Assembly (NCBI GenBank): GCA_965248765.1
Contig: CBDFKF010000004.1
Location: 2,108,001 to 2,172,000, forward strand
Reading direction: 5' to 3'
Length of the DNA stretch: 64,000 nt
Origin: CBDFKF01 sp965248765
GTDB taxonomy: Bacteria > Pseudomonadota > Alphaproteobacteria > VGEJ01
Shown here: in pieces, positions 41,333-50,958 of the stretch
How the letters are laid out: every line of letters begins with the position of its first letter
Numbering within the stretch: the first letter of the stretch is position 1
The notes under the pieces: generated by a model
What the model was told of the DNA's origin: nothing
Seen by the model: only the letters and a program-made list of their open reading frames with translations
Databases searched by the model: none
Made by a program: the position numbers and the translations under genes

Positions 41333-42313
41333 TCAGCGGCGGCACAGGAAATGCCAGTAAGGTAGCCCGTCTGAGACGATGACCTGATCGAAAGTATCGC
41401 ACAAGCCAAGGATGTCCCGGCGCGATACCCGTTGCTCGATCGGCGTGAAGAACCGGTCGTAGACATCTTGGCGGATCCGCTTGAGCCCTTTGCCGCCGTA
41501 GTAATCGACGAGCGGGATCCAATGCGCGCGGGAGACGACAGACGCCGCGCGACCGAGCAATACCAGCGGCATGTACAGCGTGATCAGGGCGAACCACGTG
41601 AAGGCCGCCCGGAAGATGGGGTTGGTGATGTGGCAGACCGCACGCCGTATCCCGGTCGCGACGGCGAGCATCACAGCGTAATGCGGTGGGCGAGCATCGA
41701 GGGAGGAGTAGAGGTAGACGAGCAGCTCCGGGGCCAAGCGTTTGAGGGCCCGAACCTCATCCAGCGCATCGGTCGGCAGGTGGTGCAGCACCCCGATGCA
41801 ATAGATAAAGCCGGCGAAATCGTTGCGAAAGGGAAGACGCTTGATGTCGGCCATGAAGAACAACGCGTTGGCCGCATGGCGGAGGTTCCGCCGTGCCACA
41901 TAGATCGCCTCGGAGAAGTCGACCAGCACGACCTCGCCGGCGCTCTCGCTCAGGAAATAGCTCCAGCGCCCGATCCCGCAGCCGAGATCACACACCCGCT
42001 GATCCGTCAGTACTTCGACATCAACGATGTCGAAGTACTGACGGAACTCGCTTTCGTGCTCGGGCAGGATCTCGGGGAACGTCATCCACTCGCGCCCGAA
42101 CGTCTCTTGCACCGCCGGCGAAAAGGCCTCGGCGCCCGCCGCCGCGCCCCCTTGCTCCGCGCGGCCCGGGTAGTGAGCTTCATCCAAGAGGATGATGACA
42201 TCGTCGACGATGCGGTAGGTCTTCCCGGCCACCGTCACTTGATCGGGCCGCAACGAGATATCCGCACATCCGAAAATGTCGCGGAGGCTATCCATCTTGT
42301 CGGCGTAGTACAC
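41333..42313 (-). CDS. Class I SAM-dependent methyltransferase with N-terminal extension
   Basis: A 326-residue enzyme: an N-terminal Trm112-like or substrate segment (VAGKTYRIVDDVIILLDE), motif I RVCDLGCGIGRWSYFLSE, acidic VVLVDFSEA, and GFIYCIGVLHHLPTD. The C-terminal region is hydrophobic (FALITLYMPLVLLGRAAS), suggesting membrane contact. Start is GTG 42313, four bases after the asnB-type stop; ATG 42295 would be an alternative. A striking 20+20 base perfect inverted repeat lies inside the coding sequence (42003-42045) and encodes part of the segment before motif I. If the repeat were a sequencing or assembly artefact, the local peptide would change. Confidence 0.78.
   Translation of the reverse strand: MYYADKMDSLRDIFGCADISLRPDQVTVAGKTYRIVDDVIILLDEAHYPGRAEQGGAAAGAEAFSPAVQETFGREWMTFPEILPEHESEFRQYFDIVDVEVLTDQRVCDLGCGIGRWSYFLSESAGEVVLVDFSEAIYVARRNLRHAANALFFMADIKRLPFRNDFAGFIYCIGVLHHLPTDALDEVRALKRLAPELLVYLYSSLDARPPHYAVMLAVATGIRRAVCHITNPIFRAAFTWFALITLYMPLVLLGRAASVVSRAHWIPLVDYYGGKGLKRIRQDVYDRFFTPIEQRVSRRDILGLCDTFDQVIVSDGLPYWHFLCRR
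42003..42045. repeat. Perfect 20-base inverted repeat inside methyltransferase gene
   Basis: TCCGTCAGTACTTCGACATC (42003-42022), loop AAC, then its exact reverse complement (42026-42045). Such a long perfect hairpin inside a coding region is uncommon. Confidence 0.95.
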
Positions 42314-42316
42314 GGC

Positions 42317-44302
42317 TTAGCGGGGCCCGCGGGTGAACGCGTGGGCAACGGGCGCGCGCGAATCCGACGATGTCGTCGCCTCCAGCCAAGCCTGGAACAT
42401 CAGCACCGCCCACAGGAGATAGTGCCAGCTCCCGTGACCGCCCAAGTACTGCTCCCATTTCTCGCGGATCGGTCGCGGATCGAAGTAGCCCTCACTGGCC
42501 AACCGCCCCTCGTCGAGCAGTGCCTCGGCCCAGTCGCGTAGCTCGCCGCGCAACCACAGATGGATCGGCACGCCAAAGCCCTTCTTGGGGCGTTCGATTA
42601 GCTCCGGCGGGACGTATTGGTAGAGGACCTGCCGCAGCAGCCATTTCGTTTGCCCAGCCCGTGTCTTCATGTGCGGCCTCAGACCCCACACGTGCTCGAC
42701 TACCCGGTGATCGAGCAACGGCACGCGTGCCTCCAAACTCACGCCCATGCTCGCTCTGTCGACCTTCGTCAGGATGTCGTCGGGGAGGTAGCCGACGGTG
42801 TCGAAGAACTGCATGCGCTCGACGAAGTCGGGAAACTCATCGGCCACCGATGTATCCCACAAGATGCCTTTCTGCTCATCGGCGCCCAACACGATCGTGT
42901 CGGGGTCGGCCCAGTGGGTCAGCATATGGCGATAGATGTTATCGGTGTCCCGGCTCCTCAGCATTTTCGCCAACTTGCGAGCGGCCGAAACGGGATCCCC
43001 GGGGCGCCGGTGCCGTGGCAACATCCGGATGCCGTGGCGCCAGATCGGTGCTGGAACGGACTCCATCACGGTGCCGGCGAGGCCCCGCAGGGGCGCCGGA
43101 ATCCAGGAGAACCGTCGCACGATGCGCTCCGACCAGGCGTAGCGGTTGTAACCGGCGAAAAGCTCATCGCCGCCATCGCCCGAGAGCGCGACGGTCACAT
43201 GTTGCCGCGTCAAAGCGCTCAGCATGTAGGTCGGCACCTGCGAAGAATCGGCGAACGGCTCGTCAAACAGTTGGGGCAGGGAAGGGATCACGTCGAGCGC
43301 ATCGCGCGGGCGGGCGTAGAGCTCGGTGTGATCGGTGCCAAGATGTTGTGCGATCTCGCGAGCGTGGTTCGCCTCGTTGAACTCAGCCTCATCGAAGCCG
43401 ATGGTGAACGTGCGGATCGGTCGATCGCTCAGGGCCTGCATGATCGAAACCACCGTAGACGAGTCGATCCCGCCGGAAAGGAAAGCCCCGATGGGGACAT
43501 CCGCGAGCATGCGGTAACCGACGGCGCTGCGCAGGAGAGAATCCAGGTGCTCGGCCGCCTCCCCATCGGACGGGGAGCGGCGGTCTTTTTGCGCATTGGT
43601 CGCGATGCGACGGAAGTCCCAGAAGCGCTCGCGCGCAAGCGCGCCACCAGGTCCGATGGTGACCATCTCGCCCGGTTCGAGCTTGTGCACGCTACGATAA
43701 ATACAGTGCGGCGCCGGCACGTAGGCGAACCGCATGTACGAGCTCAGCGCGGCCCGATCGACCTCGGGCTCCCAGCCCGGGTGCGCCCGCAGCGCCTTCA
43801 GCTCCGAGCCGAAGAGGCAGAGGGCACCGAGCTCGGCCCAATAGAGGGGCTTGATGCCCAATCGATCGCGGACCAGAACGAGGGTCCGTTCCTCGCGGTC
43901 CCATAGCGCAAAGGCGAACATTCCGACCATGCGCGAGACCGCGTTTCGGACGCCCCAGCGCGCGCACGCCTCGATCACCACCTCGGTGTCGCATCGGCCA
44001 CGGAGCGAAACGCCGGCTTCCGCGAGTTCCTTGCGCAAGTCGAGGAAGTTGTAGACCTCGCCGTTGTAGGAGATCACGTAGCGGCCCGAAGCCGAGACCA
44101 TCGGCTGGTGGCCGGCGGCACTGAGGTCGAGAATCGAAAGGCGCGCGTGGCCAAAGGCGATGCCGGCTTCCTCGTCGACCCAGGTTCCGATGTCGTCGGG
44201 GCCGCGATGGTGCAGGGTCCGCGCCATCGCCGAGGCGACCGCGGAGAGGCTTTCGCGCCCGGTGTCGCCGCGGCGCTCGATGAAGCCGGCTATGCCGCAC
44301 AT
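42317..44302 (-). CDS. AsnB-type amidotransferase (asparagine synthase family), copy 1
   Basis: A 661-residue glutamine-dependent amidotransferase. N-terminal class II glutaminase domain begins MCGIAGFIERR with nucleophile C2, and includes RGPDDIGTW and ISYNGEVYNF. The synthetase domain has the PP-loop FLSGGIDSSTVVSIMQ and SGDGGDELFAGYNRY. Such proteins in polysaccharide clusters are usually sugar- or uronic-acid amidotransferases and not primary asparagine synthetases; this is inferred from the context. It abuts the glycosyltransferase gene (stop to start with no gap), and a second family member lies ten genes upstream in the same run. Confidence 0.88.
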   Translation of the reverse strand: MCGIAGFIERRGDTGRESLSAVASAMARTLHHRGPDDIGTWVDEEAGIAFGHARLSILDLSAAGHQPMVSASGRYVISYNGEVYNFLDLRKELAEAGVSLRGRCDTEVVIEACARWGVRNAVSRMVGMFAFALWDREERTLVLVRDRLGIKPLYWAELGALCLFGSELKALRAHPGWEPEVDRAALSSYMRFAYVPAPHCIYRSVHKLEPGEMVTIGPGGALARERFWDFRRIATNAQKDRRSPSDGEAAEHLDSLLRSAVGYRMLADVPIGAFLSGGIDSSTVVSIMQALSDRPIRTFTIGFDEAEFNEANHAREIAQHLGTDHTELYARPRDALDVIPSLPQLFDEPFADSSQVPTYMLSALTRQHVTVALSGDGGDELFAGYNRYAWSERIVRRFSWIPAPLRGLAGTVMESVPAPIWRHGIRMLPRHRRPGDPVSAARKLAKMLRSRDTDNIYRHMLTHWADPDTIVLGADEQKGILWDTSVADEFPDFVERMQFFDTVGYLPDDILTKVDRASMGVSLEARVPLLDHRVVEHVWGLRPHMKTRAGQTKWLLRQVLYQYVPPELIERPKKGFGVPIHLWLRGELRDWAEALLDEGRLASEGYFDPRPIREKWEQYLGGHGSWHYLLWAVLMFQAWLEATTSSDSRAPVAHAFTRGPR

Positions 44303-45481
44303 CTAGCGATGCCCTCCGGCCTGGCGCTGCAGGTTGCTTCGCTCGGCGAGGCGCTCATCGGCGATGGTCTCGTAGAGCTGCTCGTACTGCCGGGCGACCG
44401 CCCCCAGGCTGAAGCGATCGGCAATTCTCTCCCGGGCCGCTTCGCCCAGGCGCGCCCGCCCGCCCGCCTCGAGGTCGATCATCTCCCGCCAGCCGGCCGC
44501 GAGCGCAGCGGCATCCCCCGGTGCAACGATCCGCCCGGTATCGCCGACGATCGACGCGGCATCCCCGACATCCGTCGAAACGCACGGCACCGCGCAGGCC
44601 ATGGCCTCGCCGATGACGTTCGGAAAGCCCTCACCCGATGACGAGCACGACGCGATGTCGAATGCGGCCGTCAGCCGAGCCACGTCGTTTCGTTCACCGA
44701 GCAGATACACGCGCTCGCTGAGGTCCAACTGCCTGATAAGGGCGCTCAGCGCATCGTTCTCCCAGGTAACCCCACGTCCGACCAAGACGAAGCGAACGCC
44801 GGGGAACCCGCTTTGGACCCGCGCCGCCGCCTTGAGGAAGTTCGCGTGGTCCTTCAGCGGATCGTGCCGCGCGATCAGACCTATCAGAACCGAATCGGGC
44901 GCCACCCCCAGCTCTGCCCGCACCGCGGCGCGCGCAGCGGGATCGGGACGGAAGAGATCGAGGTCGAAGCCGTTCGGGATCACCTGCCAGCGCTTGGGAC
45001 GATGCCCAAGGGCTTCATGATGTCGCCGCCCCGCGAACGAGTTGGCGACGATCGCGGTCGGATAACGCGACAACCGGCGATGAAGGCCTAGAAGAAGGCG
45101 ATATTTGCCGGTAGCGAACAGCGATCCGGTGTCGGCACAACGAATGTTCCAGACGATATCGGGAACCCTAACCAGAGAGCCGGCGAACAAGCCGATCACA
45201 TCGGTCGTGTAGAGCCAGGTTTGCAGGACCTGGGGCCGGACCCGGCGCAAGAGACCTATAAGGCGGGCCAACGCCCCGACGACGCTGCCTTCCTTCCTCC
45301 AGCCGAGCGAGAAAAGCGGCAGGCCAAGGGCACGGATTCGGGGGGCAAGCGCCCCGCCGTCCTGCATTGCCACCAACGTGATATCGAACCGGGTCCGATC
45401 TATGGTGGCGTTGAGCCGGTAGTACGCCATCTCGGCACCGCCCACCGGCAGCCCATCGATGAGCTGTACGATGCGGATCAC
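44303..45481 (-). CDS. Glycosyltransferase family 4
   Basis: A 392-residue GT-B enzyme: N-terminal glycine loop DGLPVGGAEMAYYRLN, VVANSFAGRRHHEALG-like linker, C-terminal NDP-sugar domain with IPNGFDLDLFRPD, LIARHDPLKDHANFLKAA and the E-x7-E motif CSSSGEGFPNVIGEAMACAV PCVSTDVG. It should transfer a sugar to the growing repeat unit; donor and acceptor are unknown. Its start overlaps the preceding methyltransferase stop by four bases (ATGA), and its stop abuts the AsnB-type start. Confidence 0.9.
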   Translation of the reverse strand: MIRIVQLIDGLPVGGAEMAYYRLNATIDRTRFDITLVAMQDGGALAPRIRALGLPLFSLGWRKEGSVVGALARLIGLLRRVRPQVLQTWLYTTDVIGLFAGSLVRVPDIVWNIRCADTGSLFATGKYRLLLGLHRRLSRYPTAIVANSFAGRRHHEALGHRPKRWQVIPNGFDLDLFRPDPAARAAVRAELGVAPDSVLIGLIARHDPLKDHANFLKAAARVQSGFPGVRFVLVGRGVTWENDALSALIRQLDLSERVYLLGERNDVARLTAAFDIASCSSSGEGFPNVIGEAMACAVPCVSTDVGDAASIVGDTGRIVAPGDAAALAAGWREMIDLEAGGRARLGEAARERIADRFSLGAVARQYEQLYETIADERLAERSNLQRQAGGHR

Positions 45482-46308
45482 GCCGATCGACGGGTGGACG
45501 GCTCAACGCCTGCAATCGAATCCCCACTGGGACGGCGGAATACGTACTCGTTGCATCCGCTGCGCCTGCCGGCGCTCGTCATGCGGTCGAGGACGAGGCC
45601 GCGATAGGTGTGGTGTCCGATGATCCGGTTGGCGGACGCGACTTCGAACGGGTAGCCGCCAAGCCAGTCGATCATGTCGTGCCACAGCGACATGCCGCGC
45701 CCGGGCCGGGCCCGCCCGGAGAGGGACCGCACCACGAAACGCGCACCCACGAGGTAGGGGGCGAAGCCGGCAATCAAGACCAGCCGGGCGAGGGCGCTCG
45801 CGTTGTAGAGGCGCTTGACCACGGTCCAACAGCGGCTCTGGAGTCCCTGATCGTTGTAGATCGCGACCACCAGCGTTCCATTGTCGGCGACGAGCTTCGC
45901 AGCATTGTCGAGGGCGCACCGCATATCCCCGGTGTGATGCAGCACGCCCCAGGCATAGACGACGTCGAACCGCCCCAGCGCGCCAATGTAAGCGGGATCC
46001 AGGATCGAGCCCTGCTCGATCGTCCAGTCCGTATCGCCCGGCCGAAACCGCGCTCGCAATTCCTGGGTGCACGCGACGGACTGCGGATCATAATCGAAGG
46101 AGTGCACGCGCGCGCCGAGGCGCCGCGCCGCCAGGCTGAACAGTCCGCTGCCGGAGCCCACGTCGAGAAACCGTGCATCGGCGAGCACCGCAGGTCCCAC
46201 CGCTTGGCTCAGCGAGTCCTCTGCCTCGGCAAGGCGCTCCGCGTCGAGGACGGCGAGAAAACGCCGCCAGTTCCTACCGAAACGAAAACGCGGGCCGGCT
46301 CCGGTCAT
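45478..46308 (-). CDS. Class I SAM-dependent methyltransferase
   Basis: A 276-residue enzyme with FLDVGSGSGLFSLAARRLGA (motif I), VHSFDYDPQSVACTQELR, and YAWGVLHHTGDMRCALDNA as hallmarks. The C-terminal part includes an arginine/aromatic-rich membrane-proximal segment LVLIAGFAPYLVGARFVV and YPFEVASANRIIGHHTYRGL. Proteins of this shape are common in exopolysaccharide loci. Coupled by a 4-base overlap to the GT4 gene and 27 bases after the membrane-protein gene. Confidence 0.82.
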   Translation of the reverse strand: MTGAGPRFRFGRNWRRFLAVLDAERLAEAEDSLSQAVGPAVLADARFLDVGSGSGLFSLAARRLGARVHSFDYDPQSVACTQELRARFRPGDTDWTIEQGSILDPAYIGALGRFDVVYAWGVLHHTGDMRCALDNAAKLVADNGTLVVAIYNDQGLQSRCWTVVKRLYNASALARLVLIAGFAPYLVGARFVVRSLSGRARPGRGMSLWHDMIDWLGGYPFEVASANRIIGHHTYRGLVLDRMTSAGRRSGCNEYVFRRPSGDSIAGVEPSTRRSA

Positions 46309-46335
46309 GAGCGCTGCCGTTCCGTGCGTCGTGTC

Positions 46336-47871
46336 TTACTGGCGATTCCCACCGTCCGCGTCGACTTGCTCCAACCTCGCGAGGATGTAGTCGCCGTGCT
46401 CGACGCTGTCGGCACGCGGCGACAGGCCCAACGCTTCGAGTGGTGCGTAGCGCCTATCGAGAAGCAGGTGGGTCAGACCGTAGTGCGAGACGAAGTAAGA
46501 GATCGGCTCGCGCAAGACCGGAAAGAACGGCTCGAGCCGGTCGAAGCCATAGCCGTGAGCGCCCCACAGCACCGGTTTGTCGGCTTCGAACGCGACCCGC
46601 TCCGACAGCTGGATCGGCAGGCACAGCACCCGCGCATTTGCCTCACGCCGGATCACCTCGATCAGACTGGAGAGCTCCGATGAGACGCCGCCGAGCACCG
46701 CATCATCGTTGCGTCTTAGCGCCCGCACAATACGGGCGAACAGAAGGGCCTGCAGCAGAAAACAGGCCACGACGAGCGGCCAAACGACCTCCGCGGGCAC
46801 CGAAACGATGGCGCTGGCGGTCAAGACCAGGGACGGCGGTAGCGCCAATTTGACATACTTGGTTCCTTCGCCAAGGCCCTTAAAGGCGGGAACGAACATG
46901 GTCAGCGCGGCCCAAACATAGGTGCCGGCGACCCACCAGGCACAGAATTCGTCCGTCCAACTAAGCGCGTCGGCCCAAAAGACGACGGCGAGCACGATAA
47001 CGATCCACGGGTTGTACTGAAAAAGCCAGCGCGCCTGCCGCAGCAGATCGCGCACGCTGCCCTCGCCATGGAAGCCGCTGCCTCGCTTGGCCGTGCCGTA
47101 GATCGGCGAGTCGCGGACCTGATGCGCACCGACATGGCGCCAGTGGCGCGCCCAGAACCGCACGATATCCGCATGGGCCCGCACGATTTTGATAAAAAGA
47201 GGCGGTGCCACCAGGAAAGCGACCGCGTAGCTCAACGCCAGCGGTACGAGCCACGCGGCATCGGCATAGACCAAGGCCAGGAACGGTGCCAGGAACCAGA
47301 GCAGCTGCACCGTTAGCTTGTGGGTATAGACGATCAGCACGCCAAGAAGCACCGCGGCGACGATGGCCCACCCGTCGCCTTGCATCCACACCGCCCAGGC
47401 GAACATGAACGCCATGAACAGCGCGGTACCTAGCGCCCGGGCGTTGAGGGTGCTGTACTCCATCACGAGGTAGGGAGTGAGCCCGTAGGCTCCGCCAACG
47501 ACCAACGCCGCCACGGCTCCGTGCCATTGGGCGACGACGATCACCAGCCCGATCAACACCGCGACGTCGATCAGCGAGCTGATCAGCCAGTGATAGCGTC
47601 TCAGCCAACCGTCGGGCACCACGCTGAGCACGATGGGAAGCCCGGGCGGGTACCAGTTCTCCGGTTGCTCAAGGAGGAAGAGATCCGGCAGCACGATGGG
47701 CAGCCGGCGCCTGCGGCGGAACGCGGCGGCCAACATCAGGAACAAAAATGCATCGCAACCGCGGTCCCTGTTGTCGAGAAGAGGTGCCAGCCGGAGCACG
47801 AGGAACACGGTCAGCACCGCGACGAGCGGCACCGCAACCTGCTGGAACAACATCAGGTCTATACCTGCCAA
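46336..47871 (-). CDS. Polytopic membrane protein, GT-C-like
   Basis: A 511-residue protein with about eleven predicted membrane spans. The N-terminal loop GCDAFLFLMLAAAFRRRRRL and the motif WYPPGLPIVLSVVP resemble the D-x-Y/F and Y-P-P elements in GT-C lipid-sugar glycosyltransferases or large Wzy-like polymerases. The C-terminus is a soluble domain of ~110 residues (LPIQLSERVAFEADKPVLWG...). I cannot name its substrate. No signal peptide apart from the first span. It lies between a methyltransferase and a radical SAM gene in the same operon. Confidence 0.55.
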   Translation of the reverse strand: MAGIDLMLFQQVAVPLVAVLTVFLVLRLAPLLDNRDRGCDAFLFLMLAAAFRRRRRLPIVLPDLFLLEQPENWYPPGLPIVLSVVPDGWLRRYHWLISSLIDVAVLIGLVIVVAQWHGAVAALVVGGAYGLTPYLVMEYSTLNARALGTALFMAFMFAWAVWMQGDGWAIVAAVLLGVLIVYTHKLTVQLLWFLAPFLALVYADAAWLVPLALSYAVAFLVAPPLFIKIVRAHADIVRFWARHWRHVGAHQVRDSPIYGTAKRGSGFHGEGSVRDLLRQARWLFQYNPWIVIVLAVVFWADALSWTDEFCAWWVAGTYVWAALTMFVPAFKGLGEGTKYVKLALPPSLVLTASAIVSVPAEVVWPLVVACFLLQALLFARIVRALRRNDDAVLGGVSSELSSLIEVIRREANARVLCLPIQLSERVAFEADKPVLWGAHGYGFDRLEPFFPVLREPISYFVSHYGLTHLLLDRRYAPLEALGLSPRADSVEHGDYILARLEQVDADGGNRQ

Positions 47872-47926
47872 TCCACCTTTGGGAACATCGCGAAGCCGGA
47901 TCAGCCGCTCGCGCGGCCGATGCCGA

Positions 47927-49072
47927 CTACTCCGCCGCGGCGGGCGGTGACTGAGCCGCGCCGGCGGCCAGCTCGCGCCCCGCTATTTCCTCGATCGAGC
48001 TCGTATCGATACTGTGTCGGACGATTCGGAAATCCGTGGGCTTGGTTCGCTGCAGCTCGGGCGGGCCGTAGCTCGAGCACAGGCGGCAGATGTCGACGGC
48101 CTTCTGGCCCGTCAATATGGCGCGCCGGAAGTCGCGAATGGGCTCGTCGTTCCAGACTGCCGCGAGGCTGGTCTCGAACGCATTACCGAAGGGGTGCATG
48201 CCGCGCGGGTCGCGACAGCACGGCACCACCGTTCCGTCCCAATTGATCATCGCCGAGTTCCAGATCCACAGGCACTCGTTGTCCGGCACCTTCTTCGGCT
48301 GGAGGACGCCGCGCTCAAAGGCCTCTTCGTCGTAGAACCAGTAGCGCCGATCCTTGGGCAACATGGCATGGCCCTCGACGACGTTGCGCACGCAGGGATC
48401 GACGACGTTGGCCGTATCGACGCCGATCTCCTCGGCCCAGCGCAGGAACGCCGGCACCTCGTGCTCGTTGTGGCGCATAACGATGAAGCCCACATCCACG
48501 CGGACGTTGGAGTCCGGAACCTTGCGGCGCGCCTCAAGAAGCGCATAGAGGTTCGTGCGCGCCTTCTCCAGATCGCTTCGCACGCGATAGATCCCATGGG
48601 TCTCCTGACACATGCCGCCGATCTGAAAGCTGATCTGGTTGATGTCGGAATAGACGATTCCCTCGGCATCGACAAAATCGCCGTTGGTGCAGGTCTCGAC
48701 CCACAGCCCCTGTTGGCGCGCGTAGCGGATCTGGTCGTACGCGTTCTTGTTCAAGAACGGCTCGCCCATGAAGTAGTACATCAGGGTGGTCGTGTATGGG
48801 GCGATCTCGTCAACCAGCTTCCTGAGGTGCGCGGTGTCCAAGAGCCCGGCCCGCCGCCCGAGCGATCCGTTGCCCGTTTCGCACACCGGGCACCGCGCGT
48901 TGCAGACATTGGTGGGCTCGACCGATACGTGCGTCGGCATCATCAGCGGGTGCGTTCGCCGGGCCTTGGCCATCGCGGTGTTGTAGAGCAGCGAGCGCCA
49001 GCCCTTAGGCCGCGCACCGACCAACGTCGCCACGCGACCGGCAATGCGCATTAGGCGCGGGAGCCTGGTCAT
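47927..49072 (-). CDS. Radical SAM/SPASM-domain protein
   Basis: A 381-residue enzyme. The SAM-cluster motif CxxxCxxC is in VEPTNVCNARCPVCETG (residues ~55-65). The SPASM C-terminus has cysteines in CLWIWNSAMINWDGTVVPCC RDPRG and ICRLCSSYGP (split here for length), which bind auxiliary clusters. SPASM members modify peptides or sugars by carbon-centred radical chemistry. In this polysaccharide operon a sugar or lipid modification is more likely than a peptide one, since no precursor peptide or RRE domain is seen. N-terminal ~35 residues are basic and amphipathic. Confidence 0.85.
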   Translation of the reverse strand: MTRLPRLMRIAGRVATLVGARPKGWRSLLYNTAMAKARRTHPLMMPTHVSVEPTNVCNARCPVCETGNGSLGRRAGLLDTAHLRKLVDEIAPYTTTLMYYFMGEPFLNKNAYDQIRYARQQGLWVETCTNGDFVDAEGIVYSDINQISFQIGGMCQETHGIYRVRSDLEKARTNLYALLEARRKVPDSNVRVDVGFIVMRHNEHEVPAFLRWAEEIGVDTANVVDPCVRNVVEGHAMLPKDRRYWFYDEEAFERGVLQPKKVPDNECLWIWNSAMINWDGTVVPCCRDPRGMHPFGNAFETSLAAVWNDEPIRDFRRAILTGQKAVDICRLCSSYGPPELQRTKPTDFRIVRHSIDTSSIEEIAGRELAAGAAQSPPAAAE

Positions 49073-49085
49073 GTACTTCTCCTAA

Positions 49086-50930
49086 TCAGCGCTCGTCCGG
49101 CGAGACCTTCGCCCCGACTTCCTCGCGCTCAGCAACGGGATCGGGCGTCCCGCCTCCCCGTTGCAGGTTGAGAAAATGACGGAAGCGGCTGTCGCGATCA
49201 ACCAAGTTCTTCCAGCTTCCGTGTTCCGCAACGCGGCCGCGGTCGAGCACATATATTAAGTCGGCATCCCTCATCGTCGAGAGCCGGTGCGCCACCGTCA
49301 CGATCGTCACACGCCCATGTAGGGATCGGAGCACATCCAGGACCGCAAGCTCTGCTTCGGAGTCGAGGGCACTCATCGCTTCGTCCAACACCAAGAGTCG
49401 AGGTCGCCGGGCCAAGGCGCGCGCAAGGACGAGCCGCTGCCGCTGCCCCCCCGACAGGCGAACACCACGATCGCCTACAAAAGTGTCGTAGCCGTCCGCC
49501 ATGGCGACGATGAACTCGTGGGCGTGCGCTTCCCGTGCAGCGGAGAGGAGGTTCCCCTCGCTCTGATCGCGGGCACCCCACAGGATGTTCTCCTTTACCG
49601 ATGCGTTGAGGAGAATGGCCTCTTGTGGAACGTACCCCACACTCCGGCGCCAGTTCTGCAACGGCTGAGCGTTGAGATCGACGCCATCGACGAGAATGGT
49701 GCCCGCCTCTGGCACCGACAAACGCAGGAGGCAGTCGACGAGCGTCGTCTTTCCTGCTCCCGACGGGCCAATAATGCCGACGATGGTGCCTGCCGGGATG
49801 TCGAGATCGATCTCGCTGATGACCTCCGCCTCGCCGTACCTGAAACGAAGCCCCCGAATCGCGATCGCAACCGGATCGCACCGCCGGATCGCCGAGGCCC
49901 CAGAAGGGTTGATTGATTCGGCATGTTTCTTGGCCTCGGCGAGCACGCGGTTCGCATTGTGTATCGCCGGCCCATTGACCATGAGCGCGTGAATATTCTG
50001 CTGCAGAACGGAGAGTCGCGGGTACAACCGCAAGAAGAGGGCCAAGATGACCAGAATTTGGACATGATCGATCTGCGCCCATGTCGTGGCGACCACCAGC
50101 CAGGTGCACACTGCAGCGATGGCGGCAAACTCGAAGATTGCGCGGACGATATTGGGATTGAAGGAGCTCCAGAAATAGAGATGGCGCAGGCGTTCGACGA
50201 TGCCGCCGAACCGGTCCGCAGCCAGCTCCTCGGTGGCGGATGCCTTCACCAATTTGGCCGCCGCGACGAACTCGGCGGTCACGTGCTGGAGGTCGGCGTT
50301 CCGCTCGCTGAGCTCCAAGCCGATCCGGCGCGCCCAGGAACCGAGCGCGCGGGTCAGCAGGAACACCGCGAGCGCCACGCCGAGCAACGTGGCCGTCACC
50401 TCCCAGGACACGGCGATCGAAATGCTCACGTAGATGGTGGCGACGATGGCGGTCGAGAGAATCTGCACCAGTAGATAGAACGCTCCGCTGATGCGATTGC
50501 ACTCGCCGATGACGACGTTGACGAGTTCCCCGCTGCGCGCTTCGGTGAAGTACCGCCACGCCGCGCCCATGTAGGACCGAAAGAGGTCCTGGCGCCATCC
50601 CGCGCTCAGGCGATGCTGCAGGCGCGCCGCCAGAAAGCTCTGCGCCAGGAAGACCGCGTATTGCAGCGCGAAGACAACGATGATGATGCCCAGCAAGCCG
50701 TAGACATCGATGCTGAGCTCGAGCTCCGCGACGACCGCGCGGGTGTGCTCTGCGACGGGATTGTGCGATGCGCCCTCGCCGATGCCGATCATGGTGAGCA
50801 GTGGAAACAGAAGCGCGATCCCGAGGCCCTCCATGAAGGCGTTGGCGACCATCGCTACGAGAAGCACGGCTACCCAGCCGCCCATTCGCCGCCACGCATC
50901 TCTTCCAAGCTCATGCAGAATGTCGTACAC
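49086..50930 (-). CDS. ABC exporter, fused transmembrane and ATPase domains
   Basis: A ~614-residue half-transporter (MsbA/HlyB class). Six transmembrane helices in the first ~320 residues (VAVLLVAMVANAFMEGLGIA LLFPLLTM and others, split for length), then the ATPase with Walker A IGPSGAGKTTLVD near residue 390, signature RLSGGQRQRLVLAR near 490 and Walker B LLVLDEAMSALDS near 510. The GTG at 50930 is chosen because it lies 28 bases after the previous stop and begins a normal N-terminus (YDILHELGRDAW); an upstream open stretch is antisense-like. Likely exports a lipid-linked oligosaccharide or glycoconjugate. Confidence 0.9.
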   Translation of the reverse strand: MYDILHELGRDAWRRMGGWVAVLLVAMVANAFMEGLGIALLFPLLTMIGIGEGASHNPVAEHTRAVVAELELSIDVYGLLGIIIVVFALQYAVFLAQSFLAARLQHRLSAGWRQDLFRSYMGAAWRYFTEARSGELVNVVIGECNRISGAFYLLVQILSTAIVATIYVSISIAVSWEVTATLLGVALAVFLLTRALGSWARRIGLELSERNADLQHVTAEFVAAAKLVKASATEELAADRFGGIVERLRHLYFWSSFNPNIVRAIFEFAAIAAVCTWLVVATTWAQIDHVQILVILALFLRLYPRLSVLQQNIHALMVNGPAIHNANRVLAEAKKHAESINPSGASAIRRCDPVAIAIRGLRFRYGEAEVISEIDLDIPAGTIVGIIGPSGAGKTTLVDCLLRLSVPEAGTILVDGVDLNAQPLQNWRRSVGYVPQEAILLNASVKENILWGARDQSEGNLLSAAREAHAHEFIVAMADGYDTFVGDRGVRLSGGQRQRLVLARALARRPRLLVLDEAMSALDSEAELAVLDVLRSLHGRVTIVTVAHRLSTMRDADLIYVLDRGRVAEHGSWKNLVDRDSRFRHFLNLQRGGGTPDPVAEREEVGAKVSPDER

Positions 50931-50958
50931 GCTCGTTTCCCGTTGGCGCTCGACCGCG

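Noticed and set aside
42617..43906. Plus-strand 429-codon frame over the AsnB-type gene
   Set aside because: Antisense shadow of a conserved amidotransferase gene.
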